A stretch of 64,000 nt of DNA from the NCBI GenBank assembly GCA_009746045.1, contig RPFO01000448.1, positions 2,641,509 to 2,705,508 of the forward strand, given 5' to 3'. Shown here in pieces: positions 33,944 through 46,429 of the stretch; the stretch's first letter is position 1; each line of letters starts with the position of its first letter. The position numbers and the translations under genes were made by a program. The notes below the pieces were generated by a model. The model was not told the origin of the DNA. It worked only from the letters and a program-made list of their open reading frames with translations, and did not search any database. Source of the stretch: Mesostigma viride (lineage: Eukaryota; Streptophyta; Mesostigmatophyceae; Mesostigmatales; Mesostigmataceae).

Positions 33944-36900
33944 ATGAGCTCGGCCGGCCGCCGTCTCCCTCTCTCCTCGCAAGGCATTCGCGCCGCTGAC
34001 GACAACGCCCACGCGACGGACAGCTTCTGGCGGCTCGCCGTCTACATGGCACTGGGAGCGCTCACGGTGGCGCTCGTTCTCGTGATTATGCCTTCATCCG
34101 CGAAACGGTCGCACCCGCTGCGAGGGGATCTAGAGACGCTCCGCAAGCCGCTCCCGTACAAGATCCCCTTTGACACTGGGGGGGCCAGCGGAAGCAGCAC
34201 CAGCAGTAGTAGTAAAAGTGGGGTAGCCCTGAAGGCAGGAGCGGGGCTGAATGTAAAGGGGTCCGCAGGCAGGGGCCGGCTGGGCCCTGGGGCGGAGCAG
34301 TCGCGAAGGCGGACCCAACGGGTGGGGGATGTGGGTGCAGGTCTTGCGGGTCATCGAGAGGAGGCGGGCGGTGAAGGGGGTGGAGAAGGAGAAGGGGAAG
34401 TGGAAGTGGAAGGGGAGGGTTACGACGAGGAGGATGGCAGCACCTTGTACACGGGTACGGATGCTAGAGGTACAGCTCGGCGAGCTGCCACCCGCATCGC
34501 AGGGGGGAGTCCGACAGCACGCCGTCACGCAGGGAGCAGGGCACAGCATGCAAAGGGCATGCAGGGTGGGGCGGGGGTCTCGTCGTTGCATGCGCAAGAG
34601 CAAGCCCCTGGCCTTCGCCAGACAATGCCACAGGGAACAGAGGGCAGGCCGAGACATGCGTCACACATGGAAGGAGAGCTGTTGGGGGAGTCCTTATCAC
34701 GGACCGTGCAGCCATCGGGCAGGCAGCAGCAGCAGCCCTCCTTATCATCATCGGCCTTCTCATCGTCACCATTGTCCTCATCACCGTCACCGTCATCGTC
34801 ATCGTCATCGTCATCATTACCGTCATCATCGCAGCGGCTGCCATCCTCGTCCGCACGCTTGCCCCGCGTGCTGCCTGCTGGCACGCACCCGCGGCACCAC
34901 GTGGCGGCGTCCAGCACAACCAACGATGCGCACCAGCAGAACCTGCAGCCTCGGCCCCAGAGCGCCGCGTCCGCGTTCTTTGCTGGCACGCGCCCCGCGG
35001 TGCCCAACCCGGGCCAGTCAGCCCCGCAAGACCGGGCCGAGTCAGCCCGCGGTCAGCCCCAGTCCGCGGCCACCGCGGCTGCCATCCGCGCAGCGATGCG
35101 GTCGTCGGCGCTGATGTCATCGCAGTCTGGGATGCCCCACGCGGCCACCCCGTCTGCGGTCATGCCGTCGGCAGCAGCCACTTCCTCTCGTCCGGCCCGG
35201 CAGCGGCTGCCCACCTCCACCTCCCTCGTGCCTGCCGCTGCCATGTCTTCTGCCTCCCCAAACACGTTCACCTCCCTCCCCACAAACTCTCCACTGGGTG
35301 GCGGCGGTACAGCGGGGGTCGGCCCAGGTCGGCCTGTGCCGTCTGCTGGCAGCGGCGGCGGGGCAAGGGACGTTGTCGCGACGGTGGTTCGGCCGCGGGC
35401 TCCAGTGGATACACCTCCAGAGGGTCCCCTTCGGCGGGGGCTCATGCAGGGCGGCCGCTGCGTGTGCAAAGGCGAGAAGGTCGATTCGGCGTGCGCGGAC
35501 GAGCCAGGTCTAAACATAGTCTCCCTCCCGCTCCCCCGCGCGCTGCGCGAGCCGGCGCTTGCATACCTCCCGGATATTTACAGCGCGCCGGGGCTAGCGA
35601 TGATGCCAAAAGGGCCCCAGCCGCGGCCGAAACGAATCCGGGGGCTCCTGTGTTTCTATCAGAATTGCCCGGGCCGGCCGGGGTCGCAGGCGGAGGAGGG
35701 GAAGTTTGGTGAAGGTTTGGGGCTGGGGCCGGAGGTCGAGGATATGCTGAGGGGCCCCGCGTGCTGGAATGCTTGCGTCCGGGGCGGTGACGCGGTGATG
35801 ACCTCGATACCCCCGCAGTACCGCTGGAATGGGCGGTTCTTCTACCAGGTGGGTGGGATAGACGGCGTTTGGGTCAGGTGTGTGTGTGGGGGGGTTGTTG
35901 TACCAGGTGGGTGGCACAGGTGGTGCTCGTACCACGAGGGTGGGTGGTGGTCCATCAGTGTCTCACATTCACTACTCATCTTTCTTCCACTAGGTGGGTG
36001 GGCATGGCCAAGGGTCGCATTCTTGTTTGTGCTGGGTGTGAGCTACATGCGTTTGATCTCATTAAGTGTTGGCGTGGCTGCTGCTTCCACCTGGTGCATG
36101 TCCCTGGGAGATGTTCCGTGGCTGCGTTTCTGGCTTCTTCTTTCCGCTTTCTGCTTTACGGTTTCCGATTTCCCATTCCCGCTTCCCGCTTCCCCCTTCC
36201 CGCTTCCCGCTTCCCGCTTTCCGCTCTCGGCTGTCGGCGGTCGGCTACGGCGGTCGGCGGTCGGCTGTCGGCTGTCGGCTGTCGGCTGTCCGCTGTCCGC
36301 TGCCCGCCGCCCGCTGCCCGCTGTCGGCTGTCGGCTGTCGGCTGTCGGCTGTCGGCTGTCGGCTGTCGGCTGTCGGCTGTCGGCTGTCGGCTGTCGGCTG
36401 TCGGCTGTCGGCTGTCGGCTGTCGGCTGTCGGCTGTCGGCTGTCGGCTGTCGGCTGTCGGCTGTCGGCTGTCGGCTGTCGGCTGTCGGCTGTCGGCTGTC
36501 AGCTGTCAGCTGTCGGCTGTCTGCTGTCTGCTTTCTCGTTTCTGTTTTCTGGTTTCTGGCTCTTGTTTCCTATGACTGTTCAAGGCACCTACTTCGCAGC
36601 TGACGGATTCGGGTCCTATTCATCGTCCTAGCTTCCCCTGTCTAGGGGAGGAACATGCTTCCCATGATCTGTCAGCATCACTGTCACCCCTTGGAAGTGA
36701 TGGCAAGACGTGTTATGGCAAGACGGAAGCATTCCCTCCCGTCATCGCTCTGCATGCACGCGTGATTCTTATGCTGCCAACGTCCTGGGCCGATGTCATG
36801 CCAACATTAGGGGGGTGGGAGTGGGGGGTTTGGGGGATGGCCGGTGGGCAAGCGCGCCGGTGAACATTCACGCATCCATTTTGAATATTTCTTGACCATG

Positions 36901-39900
36901 CTCACAGCGGAGAGTATGCATTCATGAACATGGATGCATGCATGGATGGATGCATGGCGATGGGGGGATTGGGGTGGTCCCTTGGTCCACGCAGGATGGG
37001 GGTGGCTCAGGGTCCCCCGTGTTCCGAGTGTTAACCGAGGACGGCCATTACGGCTACGCCAAGTTTGCGTGCGTGCTGGGGCTGGACAAGAAGGGAAACC
37101 ACTTGTTCTGGAGCAACCGAAAAGACCGCGAGTGCGCCAATCGCGTCAAGGGGGGCGGCAAGGTGCGGCATTCCTGGCCTTGGCTTCGCGACAGCGACCC
37201 ATGAACCTTTGGGGGGATCGGATGGCCTAGTTCTAGGGTGGCAGTACTTATAGGAGTAAAGCTGGCAAGGCAGGACAGCCGTGGGAGAGGCGTTTTGAAG
37301 GGCAATGGGGGTAGTAGGAGCAAGGATGGATTGGAAGGGTGTTGGAGCGCCATGTTGGAGGGCCATTACAAGCCTAAGTGGCTTTGAGGGAAGGGAGGGG
37401 GGCGGGGAGGCCTGTAGGGTTCAGTAAGGGGGGCGGGGAGGCCTGTAGGGTTCAGTAAGGGGGGCGGGGAGGCCTGTAGGGTTCAGGAAGGGTCATAGGA
37501 GGGCCGTAGGAGTTTGTCTAACTTCGGAGGGAGTTTGGAGCGCCATACAAGGACCAGCAGAGAATCAGAGGATCTATAATCAAAGCTGCATTTGTGGGCA
37601 GGAAGCCAGGCACCTGGGGGGCAGATCAGTTGTGGCAGGGCTTGGGGGGATTCGAGAAGGGTTTGGGGCGGTTGATAGTGTGCATGAGTGGTGGTGTGGG
37701 GAATAATAGTTCAGTTTGGGTTTATGGTCAGCAATGCGGGAGCATTTAGTCTTAGATATTCATTGTAGTCGTAGTAGGGCTAGTTCAATGTATATATACT
37801 AGCTAATCTGCTGCTTCGAATAACGGTGCCCCACAGTCATGGCACATTTTGCGCCACAGGATGATCTCTGGTGCCGTCAGGTCACATCGAGTGAGCGATT
37901 AATGATTAATGTCCCTGCACATTGTGGTCATAACCCTTTACACCTTGTTGTTTAACCCTTCCCTCCCCCCCCCCCCCCCCCCCGATGTTCTTGCCCCCCC
38001 CCCCCTGCTTAACCCCCCTCCAGGTGGTGACCAACTCCCTGGCTGCGCAGAAAATCGCGGACGAGTGCGGCCTGGGCGACCTGAGCACGCCCGTGAGCTA
38101 CCAGCACATGTACAGCGCCATCCCTGAGGTCAACACGGTGGTGGACCAGGACTACCTGCTCACCTTGGAGGCGACCGGCGTGGCGTTGTCGATGATCATG
38201 TTCATGGGCACGCCCGCTAACGAGGTCCGACAGCTCATGAAGAAGGTGTGTGGGTGGTTGCCTGGATTTCCTGCTTGCAAATAAGGTGCGTGCCGTGGTT
38301 GGTTACTTCAGCTTGTCTAACTTTCTCGTGGAGAGAGTATGTGGCGTGGGCAAAAACCTTTCCTTACTTGCTTGCCCGCCTGCCCGCCCGCCCACCCGCC
38401 TGCCCGCCCACCCGCCCGCCGGCCCGCCGCCCTGCCCATATGCCCACATGCCCGCCTGCCTGCCCACCCACCAGCCCAAGCGCGTGCTGGCCCACCCACC
38501 TGCCCAAGCGCGTGCTGGCCCACCCACCTGCCCAAGCGCGTGCTGGCCCACCCACCTGCCCAAGCGCGTGCTGGCCCACCCGCCTGCCCAAGCGCGTGCT
38601 GGCCCACCCACCTGCCCCAGGGCGTGCTGGCCCACCCACCTGCCCCAGCACGTGCTGGCCCACCCACCTGCCCAAGCGCGTGCTGGCCCACCCACCTGCC
38701 CCCGCGCGTGCTGGCCCACCCACCTGCCCAAGCGCCTGCCAGCCCACCCACCTGCCCCAGTGCGTGCTTGCCTGCAGGAGACCAGCCGTTGCTGCCTTGT
38801 TTCCCGTGAGCGTACTTGTGCGAGGCAAGCGCCCATAACGAGTGTGGCAGCCGATTCACACTCCTCCCATTTGCTGCCGACAATTATCTAGGGCTGGTAC
38901 ATCCGAGTCATGTCGCGACCCGAACCCGAACACCAACACCTGGGGAGAGTACCTGAACACGAATACCGAACATATCCGGTGGATTTCCGGGTGACCCGAA
39001 CACGAACACAAACTTGTGCTGTAAGCTTTGAAGGTGACCCGAACCCGAAGCCGAACACTACCCGAACATTTACCGAATGTGAACAATTCATCAAGATACA
39101 CTTGTAAGTAGGATACGGACACCATCCTTTAGCCAATAAGGACAAGTGACTGTCACAAAAGAAAGCAACAAGCTAGCTGTCGTCTGAAGTTCTGAAACGT
39201 AGAGAAAAGATAAGTTCGCCGGTAGTATAGTGTCTTTTTCATTGTAGTATAGTGTCTTTTTCATTGGCTGCCGGGTACTGACTTATCGTATAATAAGTGA
39301 AAAGTTCTGCGGTTTGGTACTGAAATTTTGGGCAACAACAACAACAACAACTGAAAAGTATGGAAATGTTCGGTACCAGGTCAGAGGCGCATATGTTCGC
39401 CCGGTTCTCAGGGTGACCCGAATACGGACGCGAACATGTTCTGTAAGTTTCCAGGGTGACCCGAATCCGAACAGCACATGTTCGGCCGAACATTTTAAAC
39501 GACCCGAACACCGCACATGTTCGGTATTTGCCCGAACATGTTCATGTTCGGTATGCGGCGGATGTACCAGCCCTACCATTATCCTACTGAACTCCACTAT
39601 GGCCCCCTTGGCCTCACTTTGGATTAGTTGTTACTCAAAATTACTCATCTATTTTTGCTAGTACGAACATGCACATCCTCCTGTACCCCACCCACTCACC
39701 CACCCCAGGTCAACTCCACCTCCATCATCCGCGCAGCCCTCTTTGACATGCTCCTGTCAGGCTACGACCGCCACCCTGGCAACGTGTTCCTGACCGAGGA
39801 GGGGGACCTGGCGCTCATCGACAACGACCAGTCTTTCGAGGACCCGGCAAGTGGCTGCCCGATCGACTCCCTGTTCATCCCTGGGACGCGCAAGAATGTG

Positions 39901-41300
39901 GTGGGCAGGGCGCACCAGTATGTGGTGAGTGCCTGCCGGAAGTTATAGTTGCCGGATTACGTAGTTATCATATATTCTTGGGGAGCTCTGTAGTCGGGGT
40001 TTTCTTTTATGAATATAGTTAGGTAAGTACACGTGCCACTATGAGCAGGGTTGTATGTAGTCGTAGAGCATGGGTCTTCTTACGCGTACGCTATGAGCAC
40101 CCTCCTCTAAGGTTAGTCTGTTATGATGCATATCGCGAACCCGCATGATTTAAAGTAGGTGGGCAGGGAGCGAAGTCTCTTGTGCCCGTGCTTGGCGAGC
40201 GCTAAACACTAGAAGAAGCATTATCATACATTCATAATGCTATATATAGTCGTTAACTATGGTCCTGTTTAGCCGTGCACGGTAAGCGCTCACCACGGAA
40301 AGTCATGCCATATGCATTTTCTTCCTAGCTGTTCTTGCGTACATTTGTACTTGGTTCGGGATTGCGTTTGTTCAAGTAGTCCATCCTGTGCTACCAACTA
40401 GACAACCAGGCGATGTTTGTAAACGTCCTTGGTTCTTGACTCATGGCTTGACTGTGTTTCATTTGTGTGACCATTTCTTTAGCCTCAGAGAGCCTAATCA
40501 AGCCTGTGCTTAAGCCATGTGCTTATTGTGAGAAGAACTGCCTTTCTCCCAAGCGGCCTTCCGTGCCGACGCTATACAGACAGCATTCAATAGTCCATGC
40601 TGCCGTACCCTGCCATGCGAACTGTGCTGCCAAGTGGCATCATTAAATTGCCATTTCATAAGCATTGCGGTGCCAGGGTGTCTTTATGTCAATGAGACAA
40701 CTCTCTTCTTAATGTGTTTATTCCACATCCACTGTTTATTACACATACAATGGGTTCGAGCACGGACGGCAAACAGTGATGCTTGCACGTTTTTGCCGTG
40801 ACCTTGTTACCATGTGAGGCAAGTGTGCGCTTTGCCATATTACGCCGCTCTTGTACCTGGGCAGGTGGCAACAGCGCGGCTGAAACACACATGCACTGTT
40901 TTTCCTTTTTTGTATAGATAATCAAAGTGATAATCTCAGTAAAGTATTATCATGCCCATTCCTGTTGTCCCCGCAGGCACTTGACCTTCGCTGCCACGCC
41001 GACGGGGGCGTCATCGGCAAAAACTACCCGCTCTCCCTCTCGCGCTGCCTCGAGCGCTTCAAGAAGATGTCGCCTGTGCTGGTGATGGATCGCTACAAAC
41101 TGCTAAACCAAAAGCAGGGCGCGAGCGTGGTCAACCGCGCCACCCACATGCTCGAGCTTGGATTCGAGAAGGCATTGCAAAAGTCCCTCGAGTCGCACAA
41201 GGCGCGGTATGATGCGCTCCCGGACGAGAACCTGCCGAAGAAGGGCGCGGACATGATCTGCTACCGGCCCATTTTTGAACCCAAGTGCTTGAACCGATGA
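33944..41300 (+). CDS. Type II membrane protein with FAM20/PI4K-like atypical kinase domain (5 exons)
   Basis: Exons are 33944-35848, 36995-37162, 38024-38245, 39709-39924 and 40977-41300. All junctions are GT-AG and phase 0, giving 944 residues. Residues 1-30 are polar and 31-49 (LAVYMALGALTVALVLVIM) form one membrane anchor, so the bulk would be luminal in the secretory pathway. A long Ser/Pro/Gly/Ala-rich stalk to about residue 500 precedes a Cys-containing conserved part (GGRCVCKGE, LLCFYQNCPG). Kinase-like landmarks are a candidate ATP Lys658 (GHYGYAKF), catalytic loop YDRHPGNVFL (Asp785, Asn790) and metal-binding LIDND (Asp803). The DRH..N..LIDN pattern recalls FAM20 secretory kinases and PI3/4-kinase-like folds. 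The substrate is unknown, and either protein or lipid is possible. An in-frame TTG region upstream (33851) is not a start. Introns 1-3 carry tandem repeats, and intron 3 a hAT-like element. Confidence 0.8.
36178..36518. repeat. GGCTGTC heptanucleotide minisatellite in intron 1
   Basis: A CCCGCTT-type tract (36178-36222) grades into about 40 copies of GGCTGTC, with GGCGGTC, CGCTGTC and CGCTGCC variants at the left end. It lies entirely in intron 1 of the membrane-kinase gene. The open frames through it come from the 7-bp periodicity. Confidence 0.95.
37395..37492. repeat. 31-bp tandem triplication in intron 2
   Basis: Three copies of a unit containing GGGGCGGGGAGGCC and TGTAGGGTTCAGTAAG. The third copy ends CAGGAAG. 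Intron 2 also ends in a long poly-C tract (37966-38005) just before its acceptor. Confidence 0.9.
38472..38768. repeat. 28-bp minisatellite in intron 3
   Basis: About ten units of a 28-bp repeat (CCCAAGCGCGTGCTGGCCCA plus CCCACCTG) with CCCAGGG and CCAGCAC variants. A CCCGCCTG-rich tract precedes it from about 38368. It lies in intron 3 of the membrane-kinase gene. Confidence 0.95.
38889..39575. mobile_element. hAT-like non-autonomous DNA transposon in intron 3
   Basis: It begins TAGGGCTGGTACATCCG and ends CGGATGTACCAGCCCTA, a perfect 17-bp terminal inverted repeat. The flanks are CAATTATC (38881-38888) and CCATTATC (39576-39583), an 8-bp target duplication with one mismatch. Eight-base duplications and TAGGG-type ends fit the hAT superfamily. 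Many ACCCGAACA and TGTTCGG motifs fill both subterminal regions, as expected for transposase-binding repeats. No transposase is encoded in its 687 bp. Confidence 0.85.
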
Positions 41301-42565
41301 GCAGTGCGCCGTATTTGTGAGACGTACGCCATGTACTTCAACCTGTTGATGTATTATTAATAAATCCACGTGTTGTGCTTAACCTGTTAACTTTAATCCA
41401 GGAAGCGGATGAGAGCACACATGGACTATCATGAGTGGTTCCATACATGTAAGGTCCCAAGCTAGGCCTTGCATACTGGCTTATGCTGCCAGGATAAAGA
41501 CAGGCCGGCCGCGTGGCAAGCCAGACTGTTGCCGGGTTTTCTAGTTACATGAAGCATATACCCTGGCTGGCACCTGGCGCTTTGTGTCATGAGGATTGAA
41601 AAAATAATGCACACGTGTCCCCACCGGAGACACATGCACGGACCGAGCATGCACGATTCGGCCAATGATTGCATGCCATATATGTTGGCCTAGGCGATGA
41701 ATTGTAGCCATTGCTTGCGCCTCAGCTAGCCTACGCCTTGACCACACCTCACCTATTTAGCATCCGCTTTATGTCGATGCCTAGCTGCTGATATTGCAGC
41801 TCGAGGAGTCCTCTGTGGCGCCTGCATGCCCGGTTGTGGCAGCGAGAGGAGTGTGGGCTCCCTAGCAAGCCTCCTTCTCATATGTTGTATACAGGGGTTT
41901 GATGCATGTATAGACCAATCGATCGGTACGTACCCCGCATACACGTGACACAGTCTACTATTAAGTGCATGAGACATGCAACTACGTATGCGCTTTTACC
42001 GGCCGGCGGGGCCTACAGAGCAACATTACAGCAGTCACTGTTGCTTGCAACTAGCTGGACGTAGTACTCCTGGCAACTTCCTAGGAATCTCGATCAATGC
42101 ACTGATCTCGCAATATGTTGTTTAGCTAAATTTCTGAATGTTAGCCAGCTCGATCCGTGAACTTCAAGTTCATCCGTGAACAAAAGTTATGCCACAAGTC
42201 TATACCCGCTACATCGGATGGCATTAGAATTTAATACATTCTGGGCTACTTCCTGAAAGGGTAGGGTGTAAACTACACCTGCTCTGGGTGCACAAAGTGC
42301 TTCTGCACCACCATGATGTATCAGAGCTCAAAGGCCTGGCATGGGGTGGAAGGTCATCATGGCTGAACAATGGCTAGGGCATGCATGGCTTCTCAGCAGA
42401 GAGTAGCTCTCTGCATGGGCACAGCATAACTAGATAAAGCTAGGCATCATTTCATTGCTCGCCATGATATTGCGTAATAGCTTCGGGAAAAAATATCAGC
42501 GTGTGCGTCTTAGAAAGCGTGTAAAATAAGTCAGCGTGTGCGGCCTTCGATCGCGTCTTTCCTCT

Positions 42566-42633
42566 CAGACACCTACCCTAGTCCTTCCACAGCGTTGGCC
42601 GGATCGCCATGCGTCCAGGCATAGTTGTCTCAC
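42566..42633 (-). mobile_element. Short GAGACAAC-family repeat, inverted copy
   Basis: ACACCTACCCTAGTCCTTCC, then CGGATCGCCATGCGTCCAGG and CATAGTTGTCTC. It is the reverse complement of the 5531 copy, with one eroded end. Confidence 0.6.
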
Positions 42634-42669
42634 TTCATAGAAAGACGAAGCGATTGTGATATTCACGGC

Positions 42670-42835
42670 CGAATTTGGCGCCCAAACGTGAAAGTTATGA
42701 GCTCCGCCGTCAGCCATGGCTTCCGCGTGGCTCGTGGCGTCCTGGCCATGATGATACATGGAACGAGCCACGAGCCACGAGCGGACATGGCTGACGGCGG
42801 AGCTCAGAACTTTTGCGACTGAGCCCCAAATTCAG
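42670..42835. repeat. Imperfect palindrome of about 165 bp
   Basis: The arms share TGAGCTCCGCCGTCAGCCATG (left, about 42698; inverted right, ending at about 42806) and extend outward through AAAGTT and GAATTTGG. The inner part has repeated GGCTCGTGG. Probably a foldback miniature element. I see no clear target duplication. Confidence 0.65.
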
Positions 42836-45800
42836 TCAGGCTTCTTGCATCAGATGCGTCTTATCAAGACCACATCACCTAAAAACGGCCTTTTTTGTTA
42901 CATGGGGTCATATCTCCCACACATATAGTCAGATCGGGGTGCCTTTCTGGACTTAAGGTCCCCCTAGGACCCTGTTCACATCACATTAATTGGGGGGCCA
43001 ACTGACCTATTTTTAGCATCAAACCGTGACGTGGAAAAGTGCAAAAAACGATGTTTTCCAGGCATAAGGAGGCATAGCAGCCACACACAAGTAGTAAATG
43101 TAGTCCAATTCAGCTGGAAATGGTCATGCTTATTAATTTATATCCAAAGACAAAAACCGCCCTTAAGTATGCAATGTAGGACCAAACTATGTGCTATAAT
43201 TCTGGCATACATGAGCCAAAACACCGTTTTAGTGCATTATTTTCAAACTTATGAAGCCCCTGCCAGCACATATGCGGCCCAATCATGCCAGAATTCGTCA
43301 CATTAATAGCACAATACTTGAATTTACACTAGAACACAAGTTGGACATATTAGGACCACTGCCGGCCCACTAAAAGTGACGGATGCAAGCAGAAATAGAG
43401 CGATTTTTGCAAAAATACTCCATATTCTGCGCCATTGTCTTGGAAAACTTTGCATTCTTCACTCAATTATCGTCATGGCTGTCATGGGATTCATATACAT
43501 GCCACTGGGGCTGGATACATTAGCCAACACAGACTAAAAAAGCGATCATCAAGGGATAAAATCACCATCAATCACAGTAGATGCTGGCATTCGGAACAAG
43601 CACCATAGTGCCTACAAGCCTCAAGAAGGGGAGCTTGGCTGACCAGTCGTGCCTGTCGGCTGACCAGTCTCTTTTCTAAACGGGCCCCGCTCGGCAGCAC
43701 ACACAATCTCCTTTGCAGTACTTGGCCCACTCTGCTGGGCACCCCTGCTGTGCGTGTCTTATAGCAGCTAATCCAAATATATATCTGCCAGGTGCCTCTC
43801 TGCTACATGGAAATACAAAGCGCAATCAAGGACAGCAGTGGCTTGGGCTGCTATTCAATTGAGCTCAGCACCTAGCTGCTGTACAACATAATTCTGCATC
43901 AGTGCCTGTCCTAATTGCGCCCCCCCGCCCCCTTGCCATCATCGTCATGCTCATCATAGTCTTTGGAACGTGCACTGAACTCCAACCCTTGGACAGTCCA
44001 TAGGTCATTAAGAATCTGTGCATGTAATGCTAGCTCTTCTCAGTTGAACTCATCTACCACCCTCTCATGGTCGTGTCATCTCTCATGTAATCCACCTAGG
44101 TTTATCGTGGCCACTGATCTTTCAGCCCCTCCTGACATCAAAATCTGGGCAAACACACTGTTGACATCGCCCTTCCGTTTTAGCCTGCATGGCTCCTCAT
44201 GTTTACCCTTATCTCATCCCTCAACACACCTATAACTGTCTATTCATCCCCCTTGCATAGGCGGTGCATAACTGCGGCATGATGGGGGCTTGCCAAAAAT
44301 AGGTGTAAAATGCATGGGATGGCACGGGGAGGCTCACACTCATCGGTTTACAATCACACTCATGTGCTAACAGTGTCCCTCTCTGCTTTTGACACTGCAT
44401 GCACATGCATTTCCTACCGGCTATATCAAGCCTTTAGTGTGGTTTGGTGCATCAAGAGAAATGGCAGGTCAGCTGAGTGCATCAGACCACATTTGTGTTA
44501 AGTGTACGCTTGCAACGCTGTTTGCCCACCGCATGGAGCTCCCCTTTCGGACAGTGGCGCAAGTAGCACTTACACCTTACTCCCAGCCGCTCACCCTGCC
44601 CATGCTAGCAACAAGAACAAATGCATGGTCCCCATCCCAACGTAAGGTGCATCACATGGATGGCCCTGCCATCACCTAGCAGTGTGCCACCCCTCTCCAC
44701 CTCAACCTACTCTGAAATGCCAGGGCCCCAACAAACCTTTCAAGACATGGCACTCCTCAAAGAAGGCAACCCCTCAAAGAAGGCGAGGCAGTTTAGGTCT
44801 AGGGGGGCTTTGGGTAAGTTAAAAGATGATAGAGTTCACTAACACAGGCCACGGCAACGACAACCTGCCTCACCCGCTGCATCCATACATCACAAGCCAT
44901 AAACTGCACAGCCTCGCATGATTGCCTAAGGGTCACGTGATCCAAGGTGCCCTTCAGGCTCACCCCAGCAGCACACCGGCCCATCCTCACCACCCCACTG
45001 GTCATAGTCATCTACAGTGGCATCAAACTCCTCTAGGACAGAGTGCAGTAAAGGCAACATAGACGTCCTGACACAATTGAATAAGAACGTGGCTGCTACC
45101 TACTGCCCTTAATAAAAAATGTCCATGGCTTGCACAAATACGCATTCAATTCTTCAAGCAAGCATGCTAACACCTTCACAGCACATCCCAAGGTTTATAT
45201 CCATCGAGCTTTGTCAACAAGCATGACTTCCTGATGCAAACTTAGCTGTCAAGCTAGGAGGAGGAAAGCTAGGTAAAGAGGTGAGATAGACCCCCCCACA
45301 GCACCTTCCTGCACCAAAACCATGACAATATCATCCAGAGCTTGCTAAATACGTACAGCTAGCCGGTAGCGGGCGACCTTGCAGTCCAGGTTCAGCGCGA
45401 ACATCTCGTGTCAGCACCCGGCGGAGATGGCGGACGCGAACCCACAATGCTATAAAAGCGAGTCATAAGACTATTTCGGGGAGCGGTGAACGGCTTGGAA
45501 CACCGAAGGTATGCCGCGACAAAAGCCTGAAGTTTTTCTCGGAAATACACGCCTGGATGTGGATTAGGGCACCGTTGTCGTGCTTGTGCTTGCGTTGCGA
45601 GCAGGCAACCAGTGTTTCTTGCAGTGTCGAGCAGTAACAGATGGTGGCGCGAGAGCAATATGTGACTTTTAAATCATGGCTACACAGCTTACACCTCCGC
45701 AGGCATGTTGGAACAAGCCCCGCCATGCCGTGAGCCGAAAAAAAGGAAGAAACGCATCAAGCAAGGACGGTCGTAAACGTCACTGAAAACAGCAAAATCT

Positions 45801-46429
45801 GACCTGCCGGCAGGTAATGCGACAGCCTGGAAAATGTGATTCGTTTCTCGAAAAACTGATTAGCGCTCGTGAAAGTAGACTTGAAGCCCATTCGGATTCC
45901 ACCTTTTGGGAATTGTGAGCTTCCAACAAAAAAGTTTCCCCCACAATTAATAAACATGCATTTTCGCTGCCAATTCCAGATCTGGCCGACACAAAAAATC
46001 AGCGTCTCAGTTTGCGAATTATTTTGACGCATGAAAATACGCGAATAATATCTACCATGCATCATCGCAAAGCAGGAGAGTTTACGCGTCGTTTGCATCC
46101 ATCGCAGCGACTTAACATGCATAATTGACTTTTGACTGATATTCCGGCGGACATAGGGTCGACAGCCATGCGAGGTGGAATTTTTCTGGTCCCGTCGTCC
46201 TCAACGCGACGCGTTCGCGCCAAAATTCCCAGGATCTCATGTAACCGGACGGACCGATTTTAGGTGATGTGCGCATCTGCTAGTATAATCGGTTACGGCT
46301 GTAACGCAGTATTTTGCAAATGCCACCAAAATGCAGCCTTGACAAACATTTTGAGCTGTCGTCGGCATTCCGCCGTCGACAGCAGCACGTGCGACATCAA
46401 CTCCTGCGGACGCCAACCTTTTCGCGCTG

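Larger units (their letters stand above)
41301..46420. other. Long region without a recognisable gene
   Basis: Downstream of the membrane-kinase gene, ATTAATAAATCC at about 41354 could serve in 3'-end formation. The segment 42258-42450 matches the two halves flanking the LINE at 21-22.3 kb. A palindrome occupies 42670-42835 and a GAGACAAC-family copy 42566-42633. Elsewhere, including 42840-46400, I see no coding signal. Confidence 0.4.

Noticed and set aside
38248-38891. Overlapping frames of about 150-210 codons on both strands
   Set aside because: They come from the 28-bp minisatellite within intron 3.
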